A stretch of 34,723 nucleotides of DNA from Clostridia bacterium (GTDB lineage: Bacteria; Bacillota; Clostridia; Christensenellales; Aristaeellaceae): NCBI GenBank assembly GCA_017443295.1, contig JAFSNT010000190.1:1-34723 (forward strand). Direction: 5' to 3'. Position numbers and translations under genes: made by a program. Position 1 is the stretch's first letter, and each line of letters starts with the position of its first letter. Positions 14,849 through 22,800 of this stretch are shown piece after piece. Under the pieces are notes generated by a model. That model saw only the letters and a program-made list of their open reading frames with translations. It was not told the DNA's origin and made no database searches.

Positions 14849-15664
14849 TTACTGTCCCTGTGATTTGGAACGCATACTGTTCAATTCTGCCCTTGTTTCT
14901 TCCGCAAATTCGTATTGGGTCATGTATCTGCCGTTAAACTGGTGAACGGCGATGGGGTCGCCCTGGAGATAGCGGTAATAATCGCAGTCGATTCTGGATA
15001 CGTCCAGCCCGACGCCCACGCGCTCCTGCTGGCGGATCACGTCCGCCGCGCCGACGGCGGCAAAGGTATCCTTCAGGTCTTTCACATATTTCCGCAGCCG
15101 GCTTTTCGTCTGCTGATTCACCGGCTCATCGGGCCAGAGGCAGCCGATTAGCGTGTCGTTGGAGCATAGGACGCCGTTGCGATCCACCAGACAGGCGAGC
15201 AATTCTTTGCTTTTGGAATAGGAAAAATCCAGGGGCGTCCCATTGGAAAACACTTCAAATGTGCCGAAGCACCGAACGCGGATGCTTTGGCTTTTTAAAC
15301 TGTCCCGGTGGAACCGCAGGACGGATAATTGATGCGCCACCGCCGCTTGGGTCAGGGGTTTGAGCAGATAGCCGCTGGCGTCCAGTTCAAAAGCATTCAG
15401 CGCGTATTCACTGTGCCCGGTAATGATGACGATATTCAGTTTCGGATACCGCGCCCGCAAGAGCTTTCCCAATTTGAGTCCGTTGACATCGCCGGGCATT
15501 TCCACATCCAGAAAAGCCACGGCGATGGGGGAATCCTGCGCGATGCGCAGCGCGTCCTCCGGATTGGCCGCGCCCAAATGGACGCCGTCCGGGTCAAGGG
15601 CTTTCAGGATATTCAGCATCATCGTCACGACCAGCTCCCGGTCGTCAACCGTCAGCGTGTACAT
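14849..15664 (-). CDS. Response regulator with receiver and SARP-like winged-helix domain
   Basis: This 271-aa regulator has an intact receiver: D7-D8, phospho-acceptor D53 (AVAFLDVEMPG), T82 (IVIITGHSEY) and K102 (GYLLKPL). Residues from about 128 form an OmpR/SARP-type DNA-binding domain (VRCFGTFEVFSNG ... SKSKELLACLVDRNG ... LIGCLWPDEP ... KSRLRKYVKDLKDTF). It probably binds DNA and controls transcription when phosphorylated. The ATG at 15664 follows the kinase stop directly, with GGAGGAG inside the kinase's 3' end, so the two genes were translationally coupled. Its cognate kinase is truncated, so the regulator may now be an orphan or be served by another kinase. The gene is convergent with the cyclase ending at 14823. 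Confidence 0.88.
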   Translation of the reverse strand: MYTLTVDDRELVVTMMLNILKALDPDGVHLGAANPEDALRIAQDSPIAVAFLDVEMPGDVNGLKLGKLLRARYPKLNIVIITGHSEYALNAFELDASGYLLKPLTQAAVAHQLSVLRFHRDSLKSQSIRVRCFGTFEVFSNGTPLDFSYSKSKELLACLVDRNGVLCSNDTLIGCLWPDEPVNQQTKSRLRKYVKDLKDTFAAVGAADVIRQQERVGVGLDVSRIDCDYYRYLQGDPIAVHQFNGRYMTQYEFAEETRAELNSMRSKSQGQ

Positions 15665-16015
15665 TTATTTCTCCTCCTGGGCCGGAATCAGGATCATCGC
15701 CCGGGTTCCCCCGTCGTAAGCATTGATTTGCAGGCTCCCGCCGCACAGCGTCATCAGGCGTTTTCTGGTGTTTTCAATGCCGACGCCCCGATTCTTCCGC
15801 TGTACATCCGTGAGGCCCGCGTTTTCTGTTCCGTTGTCCGTTACCGTAATACGAATGAATTGACCGATTTTCTCCGTGGTCAGGCAGACGCGGCCCGAAC
15901 CGTCCCGATGGGTGAGCGCCCCGTGCTTCACCGCGTTTTCCACAATGGGCTGCACGGTCAGCGCGGGAAGCGAAAAGGAACGAACGTTCAATTCATAATC
16001 AAAATGAAATGCCAA
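15665..16015 (-). pseudogene. 3' remnant of a LytS-like histidine kinase
   Basis: About 116 residues remain, from FHFDYELNVRSFSLPALTVQPIVENAVKHG to the stop. The N-box PIVENAVKHG, G1-like VTDNGTEN and G2 GVGIENTRKRLMTL of the HATPase domain are present. The sensor, membrane segments and phosphorylated-His domain are missing. Kinase-like sequence begins abruptly near 16011; the frame remains open upstream but the residues are unrelated. The first possible start is a TTG at 16015 without a clear RBS. The downstream response regulator gene is intact and follows without a gap. The remnant should be inactive as a kinase. Confidence 0.75.
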
Positions 16016-16316
16016 GAACGCGGACGGCCTGTGGGAAGCGGTGAGCCATGTCGCCGCCGAGGACGGGGAAGGCTATGCCGCCTCCGTCGCCGCGCTGTGT
16101 GAAGAAGTGGGCTTTACCACGGATGATCTGGCCGCCGCCACCGCGTTCGGAACCCTGAGCGAACAGGCGGAGCTGTACACCCTCATGGAAGCGCATCCCG
16201 AAGTGGAACGCATCGAATACAACGGCAAAATGGTTACCGGTGCGGAATTGAAAGAATTGCTGAACGACGCCATTAACGCGCTGATGGCCCAGATGGGCGG
16301 CGGCGCGGCGGAATAA
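16011..16316 (+). pseudogene. 3' remnant of an unidentified gene
   Basis: The plus-strand frame reads AKNADGLWEAVSHVAAEDG ... VEERIEYNGK-like residues through TGAELKELLNDAINALMAQMGGGAAE to a stop at 16314. A stop codon precedes it at 16005. The first possible start is a GTG at 16041 with only a weak GGGAAG upstream. The codon use is GC-rich and looks coding, as in the genes to its right. It begins at the same point as the kinase remnant on the other strand, so both look like genes cut by one event. I do not recognise the family. A complete small gene starting at 16041 is a less likely alternative. Confidence 0.5.
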
Positions 16317-16344
16317 ATCATAAGAGAAACAGGAGGAAAAAACA

Positions 16345-16767
16345 ATGAGTGGTTCTCAGAAGTACATCAAAATCGTCAGCATCCTGAACATCATCGGCGG
16401 CGCGTTTTACGTGCTGATCGGTATTCTCGGTTTCCTTGGCAAGGGCCTTGTGGGCAACGAAGCCCTCATTGAACAGGCGGGCGGAGACAGCTCGGCTCCC
16501 ATGGCTGCCAACGTTTTCCTGATCGTCATGATCGTCATCGGCCTGTTCTCGCTGGTCGTCGGTATCCTGGGCGTCCGCGCCGCCAACGATCCCAGCAAGA
16601 TCGGCCCCGTGTTCACTTTGGCCGTCGTTTCCCTGATCATTTCCGTAGTCAACCTGTTCGTGGGCGTCTTCGGCGGCAACTTCTCCATCTACTCTCTGAT
16701 CGAGTGCGTTCCGCCCGCTCTGATGACCTGGTGCGCCAACAACGTAAAGAAGCAGGAAAAACTGTAA
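16345..16767 (+). CDS. Small membrane protein with about four TM segments
   Basis: This 140-aa protein has an excellent AGGAGG RBS. Four hydrophobic segments are visible: about 8-30 (VSILNIIGGAFYVLIGILGF), 55-77 (ANVFLIVMIVIGLFSLVVGILG), 88-112 (VFTLAVVSLIISVVNLFVGVFGG) and a weaker one to about 130 with VPPALMTWCANNVKK. The layout resembles small DUF4064-like membrane proteins of Bacillota, whose role is unknown. It follows the truncated gene by 28 bp and probably once shared a transcript with it. A hairpin separates it from the phosphatase gene. Confidence 0.8.
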   Translation: MSGSQKYIKIVSILNIIGGAFYVLIGILGFLGKGLVGNEALIEQAGGDSSAPMAANVFLIVMIVIGLFSLVVGILGVRAANDPSKIGPVFTLAVVSLIISVVNLFVGVFGGNFSIYSLIECVPPALMTWCANNVKKQEKL

Positions 16768-16784
16768 GTTGAGGCGAAATCATT

Positions 16785-16823
16785 CCCCAAGGCGTCCACG
16801 CGGACTGTGCGGATGCTTTGGGG
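16785..16823 (+). terminator. Hairpin between the small membrane protein and PAP2 genes
   Basis: CCCCAAGGCGTCC (16785-16797) pairs with GGATGCTTTGGGG (16811-16823) with two imperfect positions and a 13-nt loop. It is followed by ATTTACAATTT, a weak U-rich tail. It may terminate or attenuate transcription into the PAP2 gene. Confidence 0.45.
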
Positions 16824-16853
16824 ATTTACAATTTACAGCAGAGGTGACAGAAA

Positions 16854-17750
16854 ATGAACAAAAAAACAATTTTGGCCATGCCCCTCAAATTTTTCTGGGC
16901 TGTGGTCGCCGTTTGCGTACTGGGCATCGCGCTCGGCTCCATCTGGGATTTCAACATCAATGTGGCGCTGGCGAACAAAACCGACCTGGGCGCGTTCTTT
17001 GCTACCTACGGCTCCTATTTTTCCTATTGCCTCTATCCGGCGGCGGGCGCGTGCCTGTTTGTTGGATTGAAGAAACAGGGAAAGCAATACCGTATGCTTG
17101 CCTGGACGCTGCTGCTGGTGGGCTGGTTCCTGGCGGTGTATTATTCCAACAGCTACAACGGCAAGTCCGTCCGTGCCCTGTTCGGCTATGTGGCGGGAGA
17201 ATCCGATCCTTTGCTGTCCGTGATCAGCTGGCTGTTCTGGGCGGTGCTGTACGCCTGGGTGCCTTTTGTGACGGCAAAGCTTCTGGATGATAGAGACGCG
17301 GCCAAGCTGATCGCCATTGGCGCGGCCATCCTGGTGGCGGGCGTCGTGGCGGACAACGTGAACCTGTGGCTCAAGCAGGTGGGTTCCCGTCCCCGCTACA
17401 AATACCTGATCACCCTGGAAGACCCGATTTCCCAGTTCCGGCAGTGGTGGCAGATGGTGCCCAATCTGGCGGGCAGCAACGATAATTTCAAATCCTGGCC
17501 CAGCGGCAACATGACCATCGCCGCCATGATGTTCTCCCTGCCCATGCTCTCGGACGCGGTGAAGAACCGGAGCGCAAAAAAGAACGCCGTTGCTTTTGCC
17601 GTTGCCTGCGTGTTTGTAGCAGTTTACGGTTATAACCGCATCCACATGACCAACCATTTCCTCACCGACGTGTGCTTCGGCACCCTGATCACCTATCTGA
17701 TTTATTCCGGGATCAGCGCGGCGTTCCTGCGCGCGGCGTCGGAGGCGTGA
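16854..17750 (+). CDS. PAP2-superfamily membrane phosphatase
   Basis: This 298-aa integral membrane protein has at least six hydrophobic segments. It shows the three PAP2 motifs: LKQVGSRPRY at about 179-187, WPSGN near 214-218, and R-x5-H-x3-D in YNRIHMTNHFLTDV near 261-273, with Asn in place of the usual Ser before the Arg. Family members remove phosphate from lipid phosphates, such as phosphatidic acid, phosphatidylglycerophosphate or undecaprenyl pyrophosphate, at the membrane surface. The substrate cannot be told from the sequence. The ATG at 16854 is preceded by GAGGTGACAGAAA. A palindrome-rich noncoding block of about 480 bp follows. Confidence 0.88.
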   Translation: MNKKTILAMPLKFFWAVVAVCVLGIALGSIWDFNINVALANKTDLGAFFATYGSYFSYCLYPAAGACLFVGLKKQGKQYRMLAWTLLLVGWFLAVYYSNSYNGKSVRALFGYVAGESDPLLSVISWLFWAVLYAWVPFVTAKLLDDRDAAKLIAIGAAILVAGVVADNVNLWLKQVGSRPRYKYLITLEDPISQFRQWWQMVPNLAGSNDNFKSWPSGNMTIAAMMFSLPMLSDAVKNRSAKKNAVAFAVACVFVAVYGYNRIHMTNHFLTDVCFGTLITYLIYSGISAAFLRAASEA

Positions 17751-17760
17751 TGAACGTGAT

Positions 17761-18091
17761 CGTTACCATTCACCCTGCGGGTTCATGGTAACGCGCGGGT
17801 GGGTATTGCATACCCCCCGCGTATCCGCAGCCTCAAAGGTCGCAACTCCCCTTCATGGGGAGATTGCTTCCTTTCGGCTGATCTCACCACCGATGAGATT
17901 CCCGCCGCAGGCGGTCATCGGCGGTTCGTCCCCCCGCACGGTTTTTCCTAAAATCTCTTCGAGATTTCCGGGCGGAAAAACCGCAAGGTAGAAAAATTTC
18001 TTCCAGTCGTCTTCGCTCCTTTCAGAAATTTTTCGTCCTCCCGGCGTACACGCCGCCGGTGCGGATTACAGTCAAGGGGCGTTCCCCTTGA
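17761..18091. repeat. Palindrome-rich intergenic block
   Basis: At least seven dyads occur in 330 bp: CGTTACCAT/ATGGTAACG (17761-17793); a GCGGGTGGGTAT/ATACCCCCCGC pair (17795-17820); GCAACTCCCC/GGGGAGATTGC (17842-17867); ATCTCA/TGAGAT (17881-17899); a nested pair CGGTTTTTCC/GGAAAAACCG (17939-17983) around AAATCTC/GAGATTT; GAAAAATTTCT/AGAAATTTTTC (17991-18034); and TCAAGGGG/CCCCTTGA (18072-18091). ORFs across it carry no motif. It is probably a dispersed repeat or decayed mobile sequence, or a structured RNA, and also contains terminator-like hairpins for the PAP2 gene. Confidence 0.6.
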
Positions 18092-18187
18092 CAATCCCCC
18101 TCTGCGTATTCCAGCTTCCGTTGGATTTTTGTTAGGTGAATAGTAACACGTGATCGACGAAGATAAACGGTAAAAGCAGACTTTTTC

Positions 18188-18216
18188 TTGCAAATCCACG
18201 CGCCATTTGCTACAAT
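18188..18216 (+). promoter_or_regulatory. Promoter of the HD-GYP gene
   Basis: TTGCAA (18188-18193) and TACAAT (18211-18216) are 17 bp apart, giving a leader of about 70 nt to the ATG at 18295. Confidence 0.6.
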
Positions 18217-18294
18217 AAAAGCGGTGGCGCTGTTTTGATTGAACGGGCCGCCGTTCCCCCGGAAAAGGGAGGTTTACATAAAGGAGCGCGCAGG

Positions 18295-19662
18295 ATGAAG
18301 TATCAAGCCCCGAAAAAAACAGCGCTATTGTTTGCCGTCAGTCTCGTGATCATCGTCGGCGTGTTCGCCGCCAGCGTGATCAAAACCAACGCGTACAACA
18401 GCACGAGGCACCGCGCGTCCTTTGCGGGAGAAGCGCTTTTTACGGCGGAGGATCAGAAGACCGAAGCGCTCTCCGTAAAGGCCGTGGCCCGGAGCAGCAC
18501 GTGGGCAAAGATTTACGATCCCGAAAATATCGGCCTGACCGATTTCAACATTCAGGCCTATACCTACGATTTTACTTTTTCCAACAACACATCGGATGAA
18601 ATCAAGGACTTTTCCTTTACCCTCCGGTTCAACCGGGAAGTGTTCCTGATGTCGGCCTGGAACGGTTCCTTGGAAGTTCACCAGAAAATCGCGGACGGCG
18701 AAATCGTTTCCACGGTTCCCGATCTTCGGGAATTCGTTCCGGGCGACCATGCGCTGCGCACCGTGGTGGTGGACGGCGAAACGCTGATTGCCATGCAGGC
18801 CGGGGATTATTTCATCTATACCCCCAGCGCCAGCATGAACGCCATGGAAATGCCCATCAAGCCCAACGAAGGCACCACGCCGGGCTTCATAGTGTATGTG
18901 GCCATCGGGGAAAACATCGACGATTCGGCCCTGGAACTTGAATACACCTTCCGCCGGCTGCTGACGGGCGAGCCTTTGTTCTGGATCTCCCTGGCCGGGC
19001 TGGGCCTGTGGCTGATCGCGCTGATCATTTTTTCCATCACTTCCGCGCAGATCAGAAAATATAACGAGCGGCACGAGCGGGACAACGAGATCATCAACGA
19101 ATCCATTGAAACCTTCATCGGCTTCATCGACGCCAAGGACCCCTATACCAACGGCCATTCCAAGCGCGTGGCCCAGTATACCCGCCGCATCGCCCAGGAA
19201 ATGGGCTATGAGGGGGAGAAATTGGATCGCATTTATTACACCGCCCTCCTGCACGACTGCGGAAAGATCGGCGTGCCGGACAGCATTCTGGGCAAGCCCG
19301 GCGGGCTGACCGAGGAGGAATATGCCGTCATCAAGTCCCATACGGTGCGGGGCGGAGAAATCCTGCACCACTTCAAGAGCCTGGAAAACGTGGAGGAAGG
19401 CGCCCGCTATCATCACGAGCGCTACGACGGCAAGGGCTATCCGGAAGGCCTGGCCGGAGAAAAGATCCCCCTCATCGCCCGCATGATCTGCGTGGCCGAT
19501 TCCTTCGACACCATGAATACGTGCCGGGTGTATAAGGAAAAGTTTTCCGAGGATTACATCCTCAAAGAAATCGAAACGAATAAGGGCCTTCAGTTCGACC
19601 CGAAAATTGCCGATATCATGCTGCACCTGCTGCGGGACGGCGAAATCCGCTTCGACGTATGA
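18295..19662 (+). CDS. Membrane HD-GYP cyclic di-GMP phosphodiesterase
   Basis: This 455-aa protein should hydrolyse cyclic di-GMP. TM1 lies at about 6-28, then an extracytoplasmic domain of about 200 residues, TM2 at about 229-252, a short linker and the HD-GYP domain. The catalytic LLHDCGKIG has H320-D321, the NGHSKRVAQY region precedes it, YHHERYDGKGYPEG contains G381-Y382-P383, and IARMICVADSFDTM completes the metal-binding set. The extracytoplasmic domain (YDFTFSNNTSDEIKDFSFTLRFNREV) is beta-rich and resembles a carbohydrate-binding type sandwich, but no family is certain. I chose ATG 18295 with AAGGAG 8 nt upstream; the frame extends to a TTG at 18235. The gene has its own promoter and a terminator at 19711. 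Confidence 0.93.
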   Translation: MKYQAPKKTALLFAVSLVIIVGVFAASVIKTNAYNSTRHRASFAGEALFTAEDQKTEALSVKAVARSSTWAKIYDPENIGLTDFNIQAYTYDFTFSNNTSDEIKDFSFTLRFNREVFLMSAWNGSLEVHQKIADGEIVSTVPDLREFVPGDHALRTVVVDGETLIAMQAGDYFIYTPSASMNAMEMPIKPNEGTTPGFIVYVAIGENIDDSALELEYTFRRLLTGEPLFWISLAGLGLWLIALIIFSITSAQIRKYNERHERDNEIINESIETFIGFIDAKDPYTNGHSKRVAQYTRRIAQEMGYEGEKLDRIYYTALLHDCGKIGVPDSILGKPGGLTEEEYAVIKSHTVRGGEILHHFKSLENVEEGARYHHERYDGKGYPEGLAGEKIPLIARMICVADSFDTMNTCRVYKEKFSEDYILKEIETNKGLQFDPKIADIMLHLLRDGEIRFDV

Positions 19663-19710
19663 AGGTTGCGCTGCTTCCGGGATCATCCAAAGAAGCAATA
19701 TTTTACCATG

Positions 19711-19744
19711 GCGTTAGCTCCGAAACGGGACTGACGCTTTTCTT
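19711..19744 (+). terminator. Rho-independent terminator of the HD-GYP gene
   Basis: GCGTTAG (19711-19717) pairs with CTGACGC (19731-19737) with one G-U pair, followed by TTTTCTTT. It lies 49 bp after the HD-GYP stop and before the next promoter. Confidence 0.55.
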
Positions 19745-19760
19745 TCATATTGAATGGGCC

Positions 19761-19788
19761 TTGATATTTCGGGATATTCGGCTATAAT
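19761..19788 (+). promoter_or_regulatory. Promoter of the propeller/HD-GYP gene
   Basis: TTGATA (19761-19766) and a perfect TATAAT (19783-19788) are separated by 16 bp, 80 bp upstream of the start codon. Confidence 0.65.
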
Positions 19789-19868
19789 GTATGTGTGCTC
19801 GCGATGACCGAACCGGCCCCCGCGAAAGGGCCGCCGCGGTGTACGCATTGATATGGAGGAGTTTGCGA

Positions 19869-22800
19869 ATGTCCAAGCGTATTGATCATTCCGCCAGATT
19901 ATGTGTGATTATTGTTCTTGCGCTGCTGCTCATGGCCTTCGGGCTGGGTGTATGCTATGCTGAAAGCGACGTGGTCAGCCGCAACGCCTGCGGCATCGTC
20001 AACCGGCCGCTTTCGGTGGATCCCACCGGGCGCAGCGAAGGCTTTTCCGCCGTGCTGTACGATAACGGCAACGGCCTGCCCACCTCGGAAGCCAACGCCA
20101 TCGCGGAAACCGACGAGGGCTTCCTCTGGATCGGCAGCTACGCCGGGCTGATCCGCTACGACGGCAACACCTTTGAGCGCATGGATTCCACCGGCGGCCT
20201 CACCAGCATCAAATGTTTGTATGTGGACAGCAGGAACCGGCTGTGGATCGGCACCAACGACAACGGAGTGGCCATGCTGGAGCAGGGCGAGCTGCGCAGA
20301 TGGGGCAAGCTGGACGGCATGGCGTCCGCCCACACCCGCGCCATTACGGAGGATCAGAGCGGGACGATTTATATCGCCACCTCACGCGGGATCGCCCGCA
20401 TCGACGCCGATGGCAATTTCAGCATGATGGAGGACAGCGCCCTTGCCGAAGTGGATATGCGCGACCTCCGCATCGGCAACGACGGGATCATCTACGGCAC
20501 GACGGATTCGGGTGATTTGCTCACCATCCGGGACGGCGAGCTGCTCAGCTTCATCACCCCCACCGACAGCCCCCTGGGCGGGGTGGGTGCTATTCTGCCC
20601 GACCCGAAGAATCCGGGGAAGCTGTATCACGAAGCGGCGGACTTGGGGCTGTATTACGTGGATTTGAACGGCGGCTTTACCGTGCTTGAAAAGCTCGATA
20701 TCGCGCCGCTGACCTATCTGCGGCAGATGGAATATATCGACGGTAAAATCTGGATCTGCGCCGGAAACGGCATCGGCGTGCTGGAGGACGGCCGCTTTAC
20801 CCTGCTGGAAAACCTGCCCATGAACAACAACGTGGTGCGGGTGATGACGGACTATCTGGGCAACCTCTGGTTCGCCTCCACCCGCCAGGGCGTGATGAAG
20901 GTGGTGCCCAACCAGTTTTCCGATCTGTTCGGGCGCTTCGGCCTGCCCGCCACGGTGGTCAATTCCACGTGCATGTGCGGCGATCTGCTCTTGATCGGCA
21001 CCGATACGGGCCTCATGGCGCTGGATGAAAATGGTCTGGTTATGAGCGTACCCCTGACGAAGGCCGTGACCGCCTCCGGGAAAGACCTGGAAGCGGACGA
21101 TTTGATCAAGCTGCTCAGCGGCGTCCGCATCCGTTCCATCATCCGGGACAGCCGGGAACGGGTGTGGATTTCCACCTGGCGGGCCAGCGGCCTGCTGCGC
21201 TACGACCACGGAGAAGTGACCGCCTTTACCACCGAGGACGGCTTGCTGTCGGCCAACCTCCGCGCGGTCAGTGAACGGGAGGACGGGACGATCCTGGTGG
21301 CGCTCACCGGCGGCGTGAACGTGATCGACGGCGACCGCGTGATCGCCTCCTACGGCAAGCAGGACGGCGTCGTGAACACCGAAAGCCTCACCGTGGCGGA
21401 GGGCTGGAACGGCGATATCGTGCTGGGCAGCAACGGCGGCGGCATTTACGTCATCAATGAAACCGGCCTGCGCTGCGTCGACGTGGAGGACGGGCTGCCG
21501 TCGGATACTGTGATGCGCTTAAAGCGCGACGCAAAGCGGGACGTGATCTGGATCGTTTCCAGCAGCGCCATCGCCTATATGACCCCGGATTACAAAGTAA
21601 CGGCGGTGAAGAAGTTCCCCTATCCCAATAACTTCGACCTGTATGAAGCCAGCAACGGGGATATGTGGATTCTCAGCAGCAACGGCATTTACGTGGCGCC
21701 CGCCGACGAGCTGATCGCCAACGGCGAAATCAGTCCCGTGTTTTACGGCGTCGCCAGCGGCCTGCCCTGCATCGCCACCGCCAATTCCTACAGCGAGCTG
21801 ACCGCCGACGGAGATTTATACATCGCCGGAAGCACGGGCGTTTGCAAGGTCAACGTGGATAAACCCTTTGAGGACGTGAACGATCTGAAGGCCGTCGTCC
21901 CTTACGTGGAAGCGGACGGGAAGATCATTTATCCCAACAAATCCGGCGTTTTTACCATTCCTGCCAATACCCAGAAGCTGACGGTGCTGGGCAGTGTATA
22001 CAACTTTTCCCTGAGCGATCCGCAGGTGAGCTACCAGCTGGAGGGCTTTGACCGCCAGTTCACCACCGTCAGCCGCGGGGAAATGCTGCCTTCGGACTAC
22101 ACCAATTTAAGCGGCGGCACCTATCATTTTGTGATGCAGCTCAAGGATTCCCTGGGCAGGGGCAACAAGGAGGTTTCCGTCACGATCGTCAAGGAAAAGG
22201 CGTTCTACGAGGAAACCTGGTTTTATGTCGTGGCGGGGTTGGTTTTGCTGAACCTGATCGCGGCGGGCGTGCGCTTTTATGTGGGCAAAAAAACCCGCGC
22301 TTTTGAGAAAAAGCAGCAGGAATCCCGGGAACAGTTTGAACAGACCGCCGAAGCCCTGGCCAGCGCCATCGACGCCAAAGACAGGTACACCAACGGCCAT
22401 TCCCGCCGCGTGGCGGAATATTCGCTGAAAATCGCCCAGGAGGCGGGCAAAACCGAGGAGGAGTGCGAAAAGATTTACTTCGCCGCTCTGCTGCACGACG
22501 TGGGCAAGATCGGCGTGCCCATCGAGATCCTCTCCAAAAAGGGCAGGCTGACGGACGAAGAGTTTGAGTTCATCAAGCAGCATCCCGGCATGGGCGGCCA
22601 GATACTGTCCAGCATCAAAAAATCCCCCTGGCTCAGCGTGGGCGCGCGGTATCACCACGAGCGGTACAACGGCAAGGGCTATCCCGAGGGCCTCAAGGGC
22701 GAAGCCATCCCCGAAATCGCCCGGATCATCGCCGTGGCGGACGCCTACGACGCCATGACCTCCAACCGCAGCTACCGCAGTGCCATTCCCCAGCACATCG

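Noticed and set aside
17948-18199. 83-aa minus-strand ORF in the palindrome block
   Set aside because: It is made of inverted-repeat sequence, very Arg-rich, and lacks an RBS.
18325-19698. 457-aa minus-strand ORF
   Set aside because: It is antisense to the HD-GYP gene, which has intact catalytic motifs.
8307-20000. Cyclic di-GMP (GEMM) riboswitch near the cyclase and HD-GYP genes
   Set aside because: I looked in the leaders for the conserved GEMM core and found no convincing match.
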